64,000 nt of DNA, taken from assembly GCA_020205615.1 (NCBI GenBank), contig CM035153.1:77630471-77694470 (forward strand), written 5' to 3'. The translations under genes were made by a program, and so were the position numbers. Each line of letters begins with the position of its first letter. Positions within the stretch are counted from its first letter, which is position 1. This document shows, one piece after another, positions 47,271 to 60,010 of the stretch. The notes beneath the pieces were generated by a model that was not told the origin of the DNA, ran no database searches, and was given only the letters and a program-made list of their open reading frames with translations. Origin of the DNA: Panax quinquefolius. Taxonomy: Eukaryota > Streptophyta > Magnoliopsida > Apiales > Araliaceae.

Positions 47271-49167
47271 TAGGGGAACGCACCTTCTAATCATTTTGTT
47301 TGCCAAGACCGCTTGAACAAATACGGATCGTCCCACATGTACCATTTTACGTTATGAAGAAACTTCTTTTTCTATTATCTTATGAGATCGGTGGAAGAAA
47401 GTTGGTCATAAGATAATTCTCATAATCCATATACCAAGGAAATTTTGCGAAATCCCAAACAATTGCTCATCCGGAATGATTCGTTAATTTCATACCGCCT
47501 TCTTTCGATTTCCCTTAGTTTTCCAAAAGCCCTAGACAAGTGATCAACTACTTGATTCTCCGTCCCCTTTCTATCCTTTATTTCTAAGTCAAACTCTTGA
47601 AGTAGGAGAATCCATCGGATAAGGCGTGGCTTAACATCTTTTTTGCAATTAGTACCAGAATCGCCGAATGGTCTGTGTAGACTATCACCTTAGTCTCGAT
47701 CTAGTATGACCGAAATTTGTCAAACGATATACACTACTTCAAGCAATTCCTTTCAGTAGTTACATAGTTCATTTAAGTCTCCATGAGCATTTTTCTTGCA
47801 TAGTATATGGCGTGAAACACCTTGTCTCGGCGTTGACCAAAAACGGCCCCAACCACATAGTCGCTTGCATCACACATCACTCGAACGACATATTCCAATT
47901 CGGTGTGATGATCACGGGGGCTTTAGTCAACTTTTTTTTCAACAACTCAAAGGCTTTCGTACATTTTTTGTCAAAATTGAAAACATAATCCTTCTCTATC
48001 AGACTGCATAAAGGCTTCACAATTTTTGAGAAGTCCTTTATAAATCTTCAGAAACCCAAAGACATGTCCCGTAAAACTTCTAATACCATTAACTAAGCTC
48101 GGTGGATGCAATATCTCGATTATTTCAAACTTTGCTTTTGTCGACTTCCAATCCTTGAGCCGATACCTGTGGCTCCAAAATTATGCCCTCTTCAACCATG
48201 AAGTGGCATTTTTCCCAATTAAGCATGAGGTTCGTGGTCCTTGCATTGCTGTAACACCATTATCAAATTCCCTAGGCAAGTATCAAAGTTGTCCCCATAG
48301 ACAGAAAAGTCGTCCATGAAGACTTCAACATTTTTCTCTACCATATCTAAGAAAATGGCCATCATACACCGTTGGAAGGTTGCAGTGCATTGCATAACCC
48401 AAATGACATCCTCCCGAATGTAAATGTGCCGTAAGGGCACGTAAATGTTATCTTTTTTTGATCCTCGGGAGCGATGACTATCCGGTTATAGCCCGAGTAG
48501 CCATCCAATAAATAGTAATATTCATGTCCGACCAATGGCCCAACATTTGATCAATAAAGGGTCGCAGGAAATGATCTTTTTGGTTGCCTTGTTCAACTTC
48601 CTATAATCCATTCAAACCCTCCAATCGGCCACATCGTTTTATCCAGATTAACTCGTTATCCTCATTCTACACCACAAATCATTCCTCCTTTTTTCGGCAC
48701 GCGACGGTGACCGGACTAACCCACTTATCGTCGAAAATCGGGTAGATAATATCGACATCCAACCACTTTAAAATTTCCTTCTTCACAACTTCATTCATAA
48801 TCGGGTTGAGTCAACGTTGTTGCTCCACCGTCGTTTTGTATCATCTTCCATCGTAATCTTGTGCATGCAAAACGAAGGATAATTCCCTTTATATCCGTAA
48901 TCGCCCACCCAATCGCCGATTTGTGTTCCCCTAAGCACCATCAATAACTTTTCTTCCCGCAAATCATTAAGTGCGCAGAAATAATAACATGTAAAGAATT
49001 TGAATTGCCTAAGTATGCATACCGAGGTGTTTAGGGAGTGGCTTAAGTTCCAAAGTTGGTGGCTCCTCGAATGACGGTTTCAGCTTTTTTCTCATGGCTA
49101 TCTCCTCAGTATGAAAAGGTTCAAATGGTGCTCTGAATCGGCTAACTCGTGGCAACGAATCTAACAT
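47271..49167 (-). pseudogene. Element I: reverse transcriptase and RNase H (Athila type)
   Basis: RT motifs are scattered over frames. They include ELKPLPKHL at the start (about 49050), a segment before the palm (NEVVKKEILKWLDVDIIYPI, about 48800-48740) and an intact palm block from 48440 with ATFQRCMMAIFLDMVEKNVE and the catalytic box FMDD at 48309-48320. RNase H shows MCDASDYVVGAVFGQRRDK (about 47875-47820), [10 protein letters not shown] (about 47690-47660) and a closing DHLSRAFG. The catalytic residues read normally but more than ten frame breaks occur, so no enzyme could be made. Confidence 0.82.
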
Positions 49168-49860
49168 CTATAAGTAGTCCACAAATTTCGGGTCATCGAA
49201 CTCTTCATCCCTCAATAAGGTTTTTTCTAATGGATCATTGACCAATCTCTTGCCCATATCTTCACCGATGATTTGCTCAATTATATCCATCCGAAAACTT
49301 TCTTCCTCATCCGTAGGGAATTTCATGGCCTTGAACACGTTTAACTTGATTTCTTGATCTTGGACCCTCATAGTAAGTTCTCCTTTTTGTATGTCTATGA
49401 GTGTCCTACCCGTAACAAGAAAGGTCTCCCTAGGATAATCGGGATGTTCTTGTCCTCCTCAAAATCGAGAATGATAAAGTCCATGGGGAATATAAACTTA
49501 TCCACCTTAACCAATATGTTATCTACTATGCCTCTCGGATATGTGATCGACCTATCCGCCAACCGCAATGAAATATTCATAGGTTTTAGCGCGGGTAAAC
49601 CTAATTGCGTATATCGACAATGGCATAAGGTTCACACTCGCTTCTAAATCATATAAACACTTGTTAAAAGACATGTTCCCGATTGTGCATGGGATAGTGA
49701 AACTCCCCGTGTCCTTAAGTTTAGGTGGTAATTTCATTGTAATAACCGCACTACACTCCTCCGTTAGTGCCACTATTTCAAAGTCTTCCCATTTCTTTTT
49801 CCTCGATGTAATCCCTTTCATGATTTTTGCATAACTCGACATCCGCTCTAGGGCTTCTAC
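49168..49860 (-). pseudogene. Element I: protease region (Athila type)
   Basis: An open frame from 49842 to 49552 carries KLPPKLKDTGSFTIPCTIG and KCLYDLEASVNLMPLSIY. The protease site normally reads Asp-Leu-Gly-Ala-Ser in this lineage; here the Gly is Glu, which should inactivate it. The next frame holds [11 protein letters not shown] (about 49430), the second conserved part. An open stretch at 49371-49168 forms the linker to RT. Confidence 0.82.
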
Positions 49861-51337
49861 AAACGAAATGTTAATCTGAAGTTTCTTGAAAACTTCTAAA
49901 AACTTAGCTTAACTACTTATCCAATTTCTATTTTTGGGCCCTCTCTTTGAAAGCGGTGGTGGATGATAGGCAATTTGGTCCGTTAAGCTGGTTTGCTCTT
50001 TTCCACTTGTTTCTCGTCCATTGCTTTGACCTCAATCGATTGTATTTTCTTTCTCTGTTTCAACCTTTTTGTAACCGAAATTTCGTTTTTGACCCTCAAG
50101 TCGCTTTTCCACTTCTCAACATAATAACTCGACATCGCTCGTGATTACCCTTGATTTCTCTCTCGGTGTCACTTGGTAATGTTCCTTGTGGTCTATTATT
50201 CAATGCTAATGCAATCATCCTATCTCGATTCTCTAAATTTTTATGGCCATCTCTTCCGATTTCATTGCCATTGCTTGATTTTTCATAGCCACCTCATCAT
50301 TGTTGTTGTATTTTATCACCAACTCCTCTAAATCTGATTTCCTTTTGATGGTGAGTTGGTTGTTGATGGTTCTCAAATCCTAGAGGATATGATGGTCGTG
50401 GAGCTTGTTGTTCTTTGGTTATTACTCCACGAAAAATTTAGATGATTTCTACTCCCTCGATTATACGCATTCGGTATGTATTCGTGGAATTTCATTATAT
50501 TTGCCCACAAATTGCACGGATCTTTGGATTAATTATGCCCACAAATTACATTATATAATTGCCACTTTCTACGTGCCTGTTCCTTGTCATAGAATCTAAC
50601 TTCTTTGAAAGTCTTTGAAATCTGCGCTTGTATTGCCATCACACCATCTACTTCTAACACTCATGCGCCTTTGCTTGAGTCATTCTTGCCATGCATGAAT
50701 GGTAATTATTAGTTGCCATGGTCTCTATCAATTCGTAGGCCTCCTCATAGATCTTGGCCATAAACGCTCCACCCAAGTCGCATCAATATCGGTTTCGAGG
50801 TTTCCATTCAATCTGTTGTAAAACGTGTTCATTTGCAATCACTTAGGCAACCCATGATGTGGACACTTTTTCGAGCAATTCTTTGTATCTTTCCAATGCC
50901 TCATATAGTGACTCCCCATGTTGTTGTTCAAACATCGTTATCTCGTTCCTCATTTTTGCAGTTTTCACCGGTGAGAAGAGTTTTGCAAGGAATTTCTTGG
51001 CTAGGTCTTCCCAAGTAGTTATTGATCTCGATGGTAGAGAGTGTAACCAACTCTTCGCCTTGTCTCGTAATGTGAATGGGAACAAGCGAAGTCTCACCGT
51101 ATCATCCGACACCCCATTGTACCTAAAGGTGTCGCAAATCTCTAGAAAGCTAACTAGATGTTCATTCGGATCGTCATTTGCCAATCCCCCAAACTGAACT
51201 GAATTCTAAATCATTTGAATTGTCCCAGGCTTAATTTTGAATGTATTTATAGCAATCATGGGCCTAGTGATGCTTGATCGCAGATTCACCACCTGGGTGT
51301 GGCGAAGTCCCTTAACGCTTTCGATCTTGGTCGCCAT
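49861..51337 (-). pseudogene. Element I: gag (Athila type)
   Basis: The conserved gag region starts at ATG 51337 (MATKIESVKGLRH); a more upstream true start is possible. After a stop, a clean 113-codon segment (51184-50843) carries ANDDPNEHLVSFLEICDTF, VRLRLFPFTLRDKAKSWLHS, TTWEDLAKKFLAKLFSPVK and GESLYEALERYKELL, the hallmark of Athila-type gag. Further words (GGAFMAKIYEEAYELIE near 50770-50720) are in broken frames, and the C-terminal stretch to about 49860 is poorly preserved. Element D carries the same motif order. Confidence 0.82.
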
Positions 51338-51603
51338 TTCCTCTTCTTTCTCGATGTTTCAAATTTTGCCTCGCTTCCTTAATCCACTTACTTAACCTCT
51401 CCGAACCTTTTCTCAATGTCATCCTTAAAAGGCAAAGAAGTCCGGATTTTTGGACCGAGTTTGCATAAACCGCTTCAACCACCGAAATAAGAGGAACAAA
51501 ACAAAATAAAAAAAATGTTTAAGTAAAACTGGATTAATTAAACCGATATTGTAAAAATATTAAGATCTATACTAAATTGGTCCCAACAATGGCGCCAAAA
51601 ACT
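51338..51603 (-). promoter_or_regulatory. Element I: leader and primer binding site (tRNA-Asp type)
   Basis: From 51603 downward the minus strand reads AGTTTTTGGCGCCATTGTTG. TGGCGCCATTGTTGGGACC is a near-complete match to the tRNA-Asp-type primer site of Athila/Tat elements. The remaining leader up to the gag start shows no clear gene. Confidence 0.82.
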
Positions 51604-53040
51604 TGTTGGGTAAAATCTATATACGCACAACACTCAAGTATACGTGATCATAAATTAATATAGTAATGAGTAGAGTATCGTTCCCACAGAGACAAAGTAG
51701 TAAGAAAGCTGAAACTTACAAGTATCAATTTCCTATTAATCCTAATTTTATTAAACTATTCAATTCAATGATTATAATTATAAAAACTAAATGAAGAAAT
51801 AAATAAATAACCACAAAACTATCACAAGTATCAAAATCTAAAATTTCAAATAATTAATGGAAAATTAGACTTATGATTTCACCCTAAGCTTCACTTTGAT
51901 TTTAACCCCTTTTATTCCTATTCAATTCACTATCCCGACTTATTAATCAAGAACACGAATGTAGTATTAACCACCTCTCGATGCACTAATACCATATTAA
52001 CTTAAATCCACAAATTAGATAAAAACAAGTTAAACACCTTAATCAACTAACTCACTATATCTCTATGTGAATTACAATTAAAGAAGGTTTAAGATTAAGT
52101 TCTCTATCCGATTACATGCGATGTCAAGCATATCTCTATCTTAACATTCATCAAGATTCGCTATTCACAAAATTCATGAACACATGCTATATTAACTAAG
52201 TCTAGATTTGAATATCTCTCTCGATTCCATACAAATCCACAAAGAATTGTTGATCGTGCAATTCATAAATTCAAGTTCAAATTAATATAGATAAACCGGA
52301 AATAGCTTATTGAATCGGAAATCAAAGTTTGCAAAATCATCGATTCACTTTAGGATCCGCTCATAAGCCTAAAAAGTGAATTAGTTCATTATAAATGAAA
52401 TAACTCTTGAATAAATCAAAGATAACATTCTTTCAATTACAAATAATAGTCTAAGAAGAAGAATATTGAAAAACACCCTTCACGTAGTCTAGAATTTCAA
52501 TCATCCCAAAAATCTCTTCAAAATCTTCTTCCAATGCTTGCTAAGAAAAGCTCGAATTAATCTTCATAATATGCATTGTGTGTTGTTGAATTCCTTGTTG
52601 ATAGAGTAATAGATGTCCAACACACAAGTCCCAAATCAAAATTCTCCATCAAGTAGAGTCCATGTACAATCCAAACACTTAGCATCCATGTTCCAATAGA
52701 ATTTCAAGCGAGTAAGACAACACTCAGATTCGACACCCCCACCCCTACGGGCTACCATTCTCGCTAATTCAATATGAAGACCCCCGCCCCGGTGGTGGTG
52801 TATAAGGCAAATAGACCCACCCCGGTGGGGGTCTATTCGCTAAATGATTATTGTTGCTTCACGACTTCTTCCAAAATTGCACCAAATTGACTCAAATGAC
52901 TCCAAATATTCGTTAAATGTCGCAACAACCATCCTATACATAAAAGAACACAAAACAAGTAAAAACGAACATGAACACAAGAAAATAGCAACAAATAAGC
53001 ATGAAATGGAGCATGAAATGGATATAAAATCCACTTATCA
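51604..53040 (-). repeat. Element I: 5' LTR (Athila/Tat type)
   Basis: Plus-strand ends are TGTTGGGTAAAA and ATCCACTTATCA, so the minus-strand LTR starts TGATAAGTGGAT and ends ACCCAACA, 1437 bp. TGATAAGTGG is a frequent Athila/Tat LTR start. GC-rich words with CCCCGGTGGGGG-type palindromes lie at 52732-52836. On its outer side it breaks element J; ATGCA (53041-53045) is a possible half target duplication. Confidence 0.85.
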
Positions 53041-55665
53041 ATGCACCCTAAGTTCATATCATATTCGAAGATTAATAAACCGTGCTTCTAAATCAAGGTA
53101 AAACCTTAACTAGATATCCCTTTTGTTTTATTTGATTTTGATGATATAAAGTTTATGCTATTGGGGTCTAAAACCCTTGATCTATATGTTTTATATGGTT
53201 TCATGCTGATTCTTACTCATTTAAGTGTTAAGAAGTTGAACAAATGGAAGGAAAGAAAAACTATGTTCAAGAAATTGAGAAAACCCTAACTTTTTTCTTC
53301 CTTTGATAAACTACCGTTTTAGATCTACACCTTCTTTTGCAATCAAGTCAAAGAGGGTGCTAGATATGTAAGTTAGCTACTAAACCCAAGTAGTAGCACT
53401 CAAATATTTTACATCAAATGGTATTTTGTTTTGGTAGAAGCGTTGTTGCCAACAAAGAATAAAAAATTGACACAAATAAACCCACGGCGGTTTGGTCCAA
53501 GGGCATTTTCGTCCACTTTTGTTGCTTTAAAAATTTTGAGAGAAATTTGAGGTGTTAAAAGGGTGAGTTATCTGAATATTGCAAAAATATTAGAATTTTG
53601 GATGTATAGAATGGAAGTTATAGATTTTATGAGAAAGTACTATTTTAAATGTAAATTTGAATAACTCTTTGTGGTGAACTCTACAAATTGTGAAATTTTT
53701 AAAGTGACTACATTTGTATGAAAGAAACATACCCTAAAAATTTTGAGAATATGTGGACAAGAACTCAATTTATGAAAAATCTTTGCAACATTTGGTAGTT
53801 TTAGACTATTTAAGTATAGTAAATGAATTTCAAAAATTCAGGAAAAATATATTTACATAAGGGAATCATATTTTATTGATTTCGAGAAAAAGAAAATTTT
53901 TGGAGATGTTTTGGTATTTTTCATATGAATGATGATGTTATGGATAAATAGGTAAAATTAATTATGTGATGTTAAAATTAGGAAAATAGGATTTTATGGC
54001 TTGAAAACTCTAAATATGATATATGCAGATTTTTGATGGGGGTTATGGTCATTGTTGGTAAAATATAATGTTTATAACATTTTAACATGATTAAATTAAT
54101 TAATTAGTAAATGATAAACAATTAAATAAATTGTTTATTGATTTAATAAATGATTAAAATGTTATTAAATGACTAATAATGTTGGATTAAAATATTATTA
54201 ATATAATTAATAATATTAGACTAAAATATTATTAAAAGATTAATAATATTAGCTTAAGATATTATTAAATAATTAATAATATTAAAAGGAAGATTAAAAT
54301 GAATAATATAGAGGAGTAAAGTTATTTTAAATATAGTATGTTGAATTGGATATTCAATAGGCTATATTAAGTATATAGTATCTTTGGAAAAGGGGAGTCT
54401 AGGTTCTTTGGATTTGGCAATCCAGTTTCTTTGGATTCGACAATCCAATTTGCTAGATTTAACAATTTGGTTTCTTTGGATTTAACATTCGACTTGCTAT
54501 ATTAGTATTCGATTTACCAGATTATAAAGAGGAACTTATAAGATGAAATATTAAGCGATGAAGCGATTGAAATATTGTCAAATGATGATAAGAATAATAA
54601 GACTTTAATGTAATGTCTAATACTTAACTATGTGATTTGAATGTTAGACAATTCAATATTTAGTAATGATATTATAAGAGACTATATGCTATAGCGAAGA
54701 GACCACAATCAAGGCAAGTTCTCTAACTTAAACTTGAGTTATTATTTTCAAAGCATGTTAGTGAATAATCATTGATTATTATTCACATCTATAATCGGTT
54801 ATTGATATTCTCACTTTTGTGCAATTGAATTCTATTCTATTATTATTGAATTGTAAATTAGTTGAAGTTTTTCATTCATGAGCTGTTGATGAGATAGATC
54901 AATGCTAGTTATATAAGCTAGATCAAACATGTTTAAATTTGTTAAATCAAATATGTTTTGAAAGTTTTTCCTAACCAATTGATGTGGCAAGGACTCTAGA
55001 TTGAGAAAAAGAACAATTTGACTAAAGCATTATTGGAAAATAATTATTTCTCATATATTGAGTGGTTATGCATAATTCACCGAGTATGGAAGGTTGATCC
55101 TTACTTACTAAAACTTACTAAAAGGACCGGTTTAAATAATCGACAACCTTCGAATATGTTCATGGTTATTTTGACCATTCAATATCTCATTATTCAATTA
55201 TTTTAATATTAGGTTATCATAATTTATTTCATGTTCTTTCACAATCGATTCTATTGTTGAATATTGAAAGCTAAATTCTTTTATAATCATGATATATCTC
55301 CTTTGTATTTAAATTTACTAAGCAAATTAGTTGTTTCTTCTTGCTATATCATGACATTTATTTGACTAATCCGAGACATCCAACAAGGACAAAGGCAAAG
55401 GAAAAGTGAAAGAATAGTTAACGTGAACATTTATGTATTATATTACATTATATACATTAGTATCGTAAACCTTTTGTGTTACTAAGTGTAACTTATGTAA
55501 GGTATGTTTAAGTGAAGGTTAATAGGCCTTGAGATATTGTTGTAAAGGCGTATTGTAATGAACAATATATGTTTATTATTTTGCAATAGTTTATAGAATG
55601 CTTATGATGATGATGAATCGCGAGCACCGAGCCCAAGGTTAAAGAACACAGATTTGGGCCCTTCA
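53041..55665 (+). repeat. Element J: 5' LTR, front truncated by I
   Basis: This forward LTR ends GGGCCCTTCA before a primer site; its front is removed by element I. It contains an AT-rich imperfect repeat at about 54050-54300 (TAATAATATTA words, period about 35-39 bp) and a 23-24-bp tandem motif at about 54395-54520 (TTCTTTGGATTTGGCAATCC type). No coding sequence was seen; open frames such as 55018-55206 are chance. Confidence 0.75.
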
Positions 55666-55670
55666 TAGGT

Positions 55671-55681
55671 TGGTATCAAAG
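55671..55681 (+). promoter_or_regulatory. Primer binding site of J (iMet-tRNA type)
   Basis: TGGTATCAAAG follows the LTR end by five bases, as in B and E. Confidence 0.8.
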
Positions 55682-55837
55682 TTGTAGGTTATAAACATTA
55701 GGAATGCAAAACCTAGGTTATAACCTTAGAAGAAAACTCTTATAGAGTATCTTTGGGAGATGGATTGTGGAGATTCATCTAATATAGATCGTATATAATA
55801 AAATATCATTTCATTTTATCAATGAATATATTTTATT

Positions 55838-56700
55838 GTGATTACGATGTTGTCCTTGTTTGTTTATAAGATGTTTGTGGAGAGGCAAGATAGCTATACT
55901 ATTGAGCAGGGAATAGAGGAATCTGTTGAGGAGCACATTGGGAATGAGGACTATGATGATGATATGATGGTGGTAGATTTGTTTGAGGAGTATGTAGTAT
56001 TGGGAAATGTAATTGCCTTATTTGGAGGAAGAAAATTTGACCCATCGGTTTAATGAGACGCATATAAAGAGTTAGCATATCGAGGCTAAGGTAGAGCTAG
56101 CAAAGGTAAAGATACTGATTTGCAAGGACGGTGATATCAACTCAAGAATGGTTGTTATGAAATGCGAGTGAAGGAAAGATTGAGCAAGAGGAAGTAAAGT
56201 TGGGAGTCTTGAGAGTTGAGCATCAAAGCGATGCAATTTGAGTTGGATTTAGAAATTGTTGACAAGATCCGAGTTGAGGATGCTCGGGTTCGAGTAGCGA
56301 GGAGGGTGGATCAATAAGAGGCAGAGTTGCAAGCAAAGGAGATTATAATTTAATCCTTGAGGCGTGCTCTAGATGTAACATATATGAGCCCCAAGGTTGG
56401 AGTGAGGGAGGTTGTATTTCAAGATTGGTGAGTCGAGCCACTCCATTTGACGTCGAGTGAATGGAGTTACGCCTCGGGGAGCATGTTAGGGCGAGGAGGC
56501 TCGGTAGGGCATTCGATGATGGATAGTTGGTTGTTATGTAGATAGATGCATTAGTACCCTTTTGTTTACTAGGGATTATGTTATGGATGATGTAAACTCG
56601 GTCAAGACGAGGTAGTATGTATCCCCGTCTTATGTATATAGGGGAAGTATATCTTTTGGTAGATCCCATCTTTTAATGTTTAAATGGGATAGTTAGCATT
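55838..56700 (+). pseudogene. Element J: extra acidic/coiled-coil ORF before gag
   Basis: A short frame from 55838 to 56053 is strongly acidic (EQGIEESVEEHIGNEDYDDD). Beyond its stop, broken frames show charged helical sequence (ELDLEIVDKIRVEDARVRVA at about 56235-56300, then EAELQAKE). Position, acidic start and coiled-coil continuation match the extra ORF of element B (9412-10129), although residue identity is low. No known domain was recognised. It is heavily decayed. Confidence 0.5.
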
Positions 56701-57066
56701 TATAAAAATATGTCAGGCATATAAGTGTATGACACTAAAATTTGGTATGTGAATATAAATTTAGTATTATAATGATATGTTTGATTAAATAGATAAGTAT
56801 TGAGAATTAAAATAGTAATCTATCATCTAATGATTTGAAAAGTCATTAAATGAATTTGTTCAAAAATCGAATCTATTGATTCAACAAGTCGAATGTGTTA
56901 ATTTAGCAAGCTAAATTGGATAATTCAACAAGTTGAATTCGTTACTCCAACATTATGATAATATGATTGTTAGAGTTTAAAATACATGTTATATTTTAAA
57001 CACTTAGAAGATATAACATATAATGAAACTTAAAGTAATAATGTAAGATTTTGTTTAAACCACATA
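56701..57066 (+). other. Element J: spacer with short repeats before gag
   Basis: AT-rich spacer. At about 56868-56945 it holds repeated words GATTCAACAAGTCGAA and AATTCAACAAGTTGAA with a matching half GCAAGCTAAATTGG between them. They resemble the repeat in the J LTR at 54395-54520. Confidence 0.5.
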
Positions 57067-58200
57067 ATGCCGCCAAGACGTCAAAATCGTAACAAAAGGG
57101 AGGAAAGATCAAAATAAATAATGAAGGAGGTTAAGGGACTCCAATGCGAGAACTTTGTAGATATGCTAGCTCAAGCTATGCGAGACTAGAGAACCAAAGA
57201 ATAAGAAATCGAAGCGGATAATAGATTGGCAAATTTTAAAGACTTTAAAGCAAGTGGGACCGCTAGAAATTCATAGGGACAAATGACCCTATTGAAGCTT
57301 CGATTTAGGTGAGGAGATGGAAAAAGCTTTTGTTATCACTAGGGTAGCAGAGGACCAACATACATCTTTCACTACCTATTTATTTAAAGGTGAGGTTAAC
57401 TCTTGATGGGAGTCAAACCAGGATAGAGACGGACAATAGTAGTAACTGGATGAGGTTGAAGGAATTATTTGTTGAGAATTATTTCTCGACCCGGTATGTA
57501 AGCCAAGATGGAAGTGAAGTTTCTAGAGTTGAAACAAGAGAGAACACGACGGTTTTCGAATATGCCGCCAAATTTAATGAGCTAGTAAGGTTCGCACCTC
57601 ATCTCGTGGACATGTATAAGTAATGGAAGGCGAGTAGGTTTGAGAATGGATTGAAGCCGTGGATATATAGCAAGGTGGCGCTTTTTGATTAATACATTTT
57701 CTACTTTATTGGAAAAGGCAATCATTGTAGGCGGTGGCGGTGGCAAAGATATCAAATATAATTGGGAAAAGAACGAGAAGAAGATTGAAGGAGAAAATTA
57801 GGGTGCCAAAGTGGTGGGAAGAATACATCAAGAAACGAAGTGGAACAAGTGGCAATGACTTAGAAACTCAACAAGGAGTACACCCGGAAGAAGCCAACAT
57901 GTGAGAAGTGTGGAAAGAATCACTTGGGAGAGTGTATAAAAGGGGAAAATGTTTGTTATAATTGTGGTCAAGAAGAACATATTTCACCCAATTGTTCTAA
58001 GCCAAGGAAGGACGTTGCTTATCTTGTGGAGGAAAGGGACATCGGTTTAAGGATAGTCCGTTGAAAAAGAGTCTTGATTAAGGAAGTGGAAATAGAGCAG
58101 CGATACCACAAAGTTAACAATTGGAGGGCCAACACAATAGAAAGCAAGCCGACAACTGAAGAACATTCAATATAACTATGTAAGACACAGTTGCATCAAA
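57067..58200 (+). pseudogene. Element J: gag with zinc knuckles
   Basis: Gag starts at ATG 57067 (MPPRRQNRNKREE), a typical chromovirus start. Capsid words follow in broken frames: LANFKDFKASG, LKELFVENYF and TVFEYAAKFNELVRFAPH (57390-57623 is open). The nucleocapsid is well kept: CEKCGKNHLGEC and CYNCGQEEHISPNC at about 57900-58000, the second a complete CCHC. Stops and frameshifts are numerous elsewhere. Confidence 0.82.
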
Positions 58201-58640
58201 GGAGGTGGTGTCGTATTTTTTCGATCAATAATATAAATGCATATATATAATTTTATTCAGGAGCTACATGTTCATTTGTGTCTAATGAATTTGCTAGATG
58301 ATTAAATTTACCCTATAAAAAATAAAGAACCCAATGAATATAGAAGTTGTAAACAAAGAAGTGATCCTTGTAAAGTTTATCCATATGAATTATTGTGTGG
58401 AAATAAGGGAACATAAGTTTAGCGTGAACTTGATTACGATACGCTTAGGAGAATTTGATGTTATCCTAGGGATTAATTGGTTATTTAAGAATGAGGCGCT
58501 TATAGTATCGTCGAAGAAGAGCATAAGCCTTAAGACTCAAAATAAGTCTAAGGTTATATTTTATGGTAGCAAGTCGCCAAGACAAACAAGTTATCGGCGA
58601 TGATGTAGGCCAATAGGATGTTACGGAAAGGATGTGAAGG
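58201..58640 (+). pseudogene. Element J: protease
   Basis: The active-site stretch near 58240-58280 reads FYSGATCSFV, so the catalytic Asp of Asp-Ser-Gly is Tyr. The second half is open at 58334-58603 (LITIRLGEFDVILGINWLFK). It should be inactive. Order and sequence match B and E. Confidence 0.8.
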
Positions 58641-60010
58641 TCATTTGGCTCATGTAGTGGATACACGGATGGTGAATTTGAACATGGGGCATATATCTAT
58701 AGTTAATGAGTTTGGGGATATCTTTCAGAGGAACTTCCGGGACTTCCACCATATGTAGAGATATAATTTGTGATTGATTTAGTACCGGGGACAACGTCGA
58801 TATCAAAAGCACTGTATAGGATGGCTCGGTAGAAATGAAAGAGTTAATGATCCAACTACAAGAGTTATTGGACAAGAAGTACATCTAACCTAGTGTATCT
58901 ACTGTGGGGGGAGCACCGATGTTGTTTGTAAAGAAGAAGGATGGTTCTATGAGGTTGTGTATGGATTATAGAGAGTTGAATAAGGTGACAATCAAGAACA
59001 AGTATCTGTTATCGAATAGGCGATATGTTTGATTAACTTAAAGGAGCGAGATTTTTTTCAAGATTGACACGAGAACTTGTTATCATCGGTTGAAGGTTAC
59101 GACCATTATGAGTTCTAGTGATGTCATTTGGTGATGAATGTACCAACTACATTTATGGACTTGATGAAGCAGTATTTAAAGCGTATTTCGATAAGTTCGT
59201 GGTTATGTTCATTGACAACATTCAGGTGTATTCAAAGACTGAAGAGGAGTATGTCGAACATCTCTGATTGTATTGGAAACATTAAGAAGGGGGAAGCTAT
59301 ATGCAAAGTTTTTGAAATGTGATTTCTAGTTGAAAAGAGTTCGATTTTTGGGACATGTCATCGACAATGAGGAAATTTCTATTGATCTAGCTAAAGTAGA
59401 AGCGATGAAAAATTGAGGATAACCAAAGACAAGACAGAGGTCGAAGTTTCTTAGGATTGGCGAGGATATTCTGGGAGGTTTATTCAAGATTTCTCGAAGA
59501 TAAGCGACACCATTGACTAATCGATGAGGAAGATTATTAAGTATGTGTGGACAAAAAAGTGTGAGAAAAATTTTCAAGAGTTAAAGAAAAGATTAAGTGA
59601 ACCACCAGTGTTATCTTTACCAAATAATACAGGGAGCTTTACAATGTATAGTGATGCGTCACACAAGGGACTATAGTGCGTATTGATGCGAGAATGGTAA
59701 ACTTATTGCTACTGGCGTCATGACAAATAAAGGACTATGAGAAAGGATACCCTACCCATGACACGGAATTGGGTCGTAGTAGTGTTTGCCCTTAATATTT
59801 GAAGACATTATCTCTAAGGAGAAAAGTGTGAGATATACACATATTACAAGAGTCTCAAGTATATCTTTACACAAAAAGAGTTGAACATAAGGCGGAGGAG
59901 ATGATTAGAATTGATCAAGGAATATGATTGTGATATTCTATATCATCTAGGGAAGCCTAATGTAGTAGAAGAAGATTTAAGCGAGAAAGAGTAGAGAAAA
60001 GTTGTTTGTA
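58641..60010 (+). pseudogene. Element J: reverse transcriptase and RNase H
   Basis: RT words are [20 protein letters not shown] (about 58915-58970), a decayed palm, and the catalytic box FIDN (about 59207-59218) followed by IQVYSKTEEE; as in element E the second Asp is Asn. RNase H keeps [10 protein letters not shown] (about 59645) and later words in several frames up to about 60000. Frame breaks occur every 50-150 bp, so the copy is dead. Confidence 0.8.

Noticed and set aside
56343..56669. 108-codon minus-strand frame in element J
   Set aside because: No domain and antisense to the decayed extra ORF and spacer.
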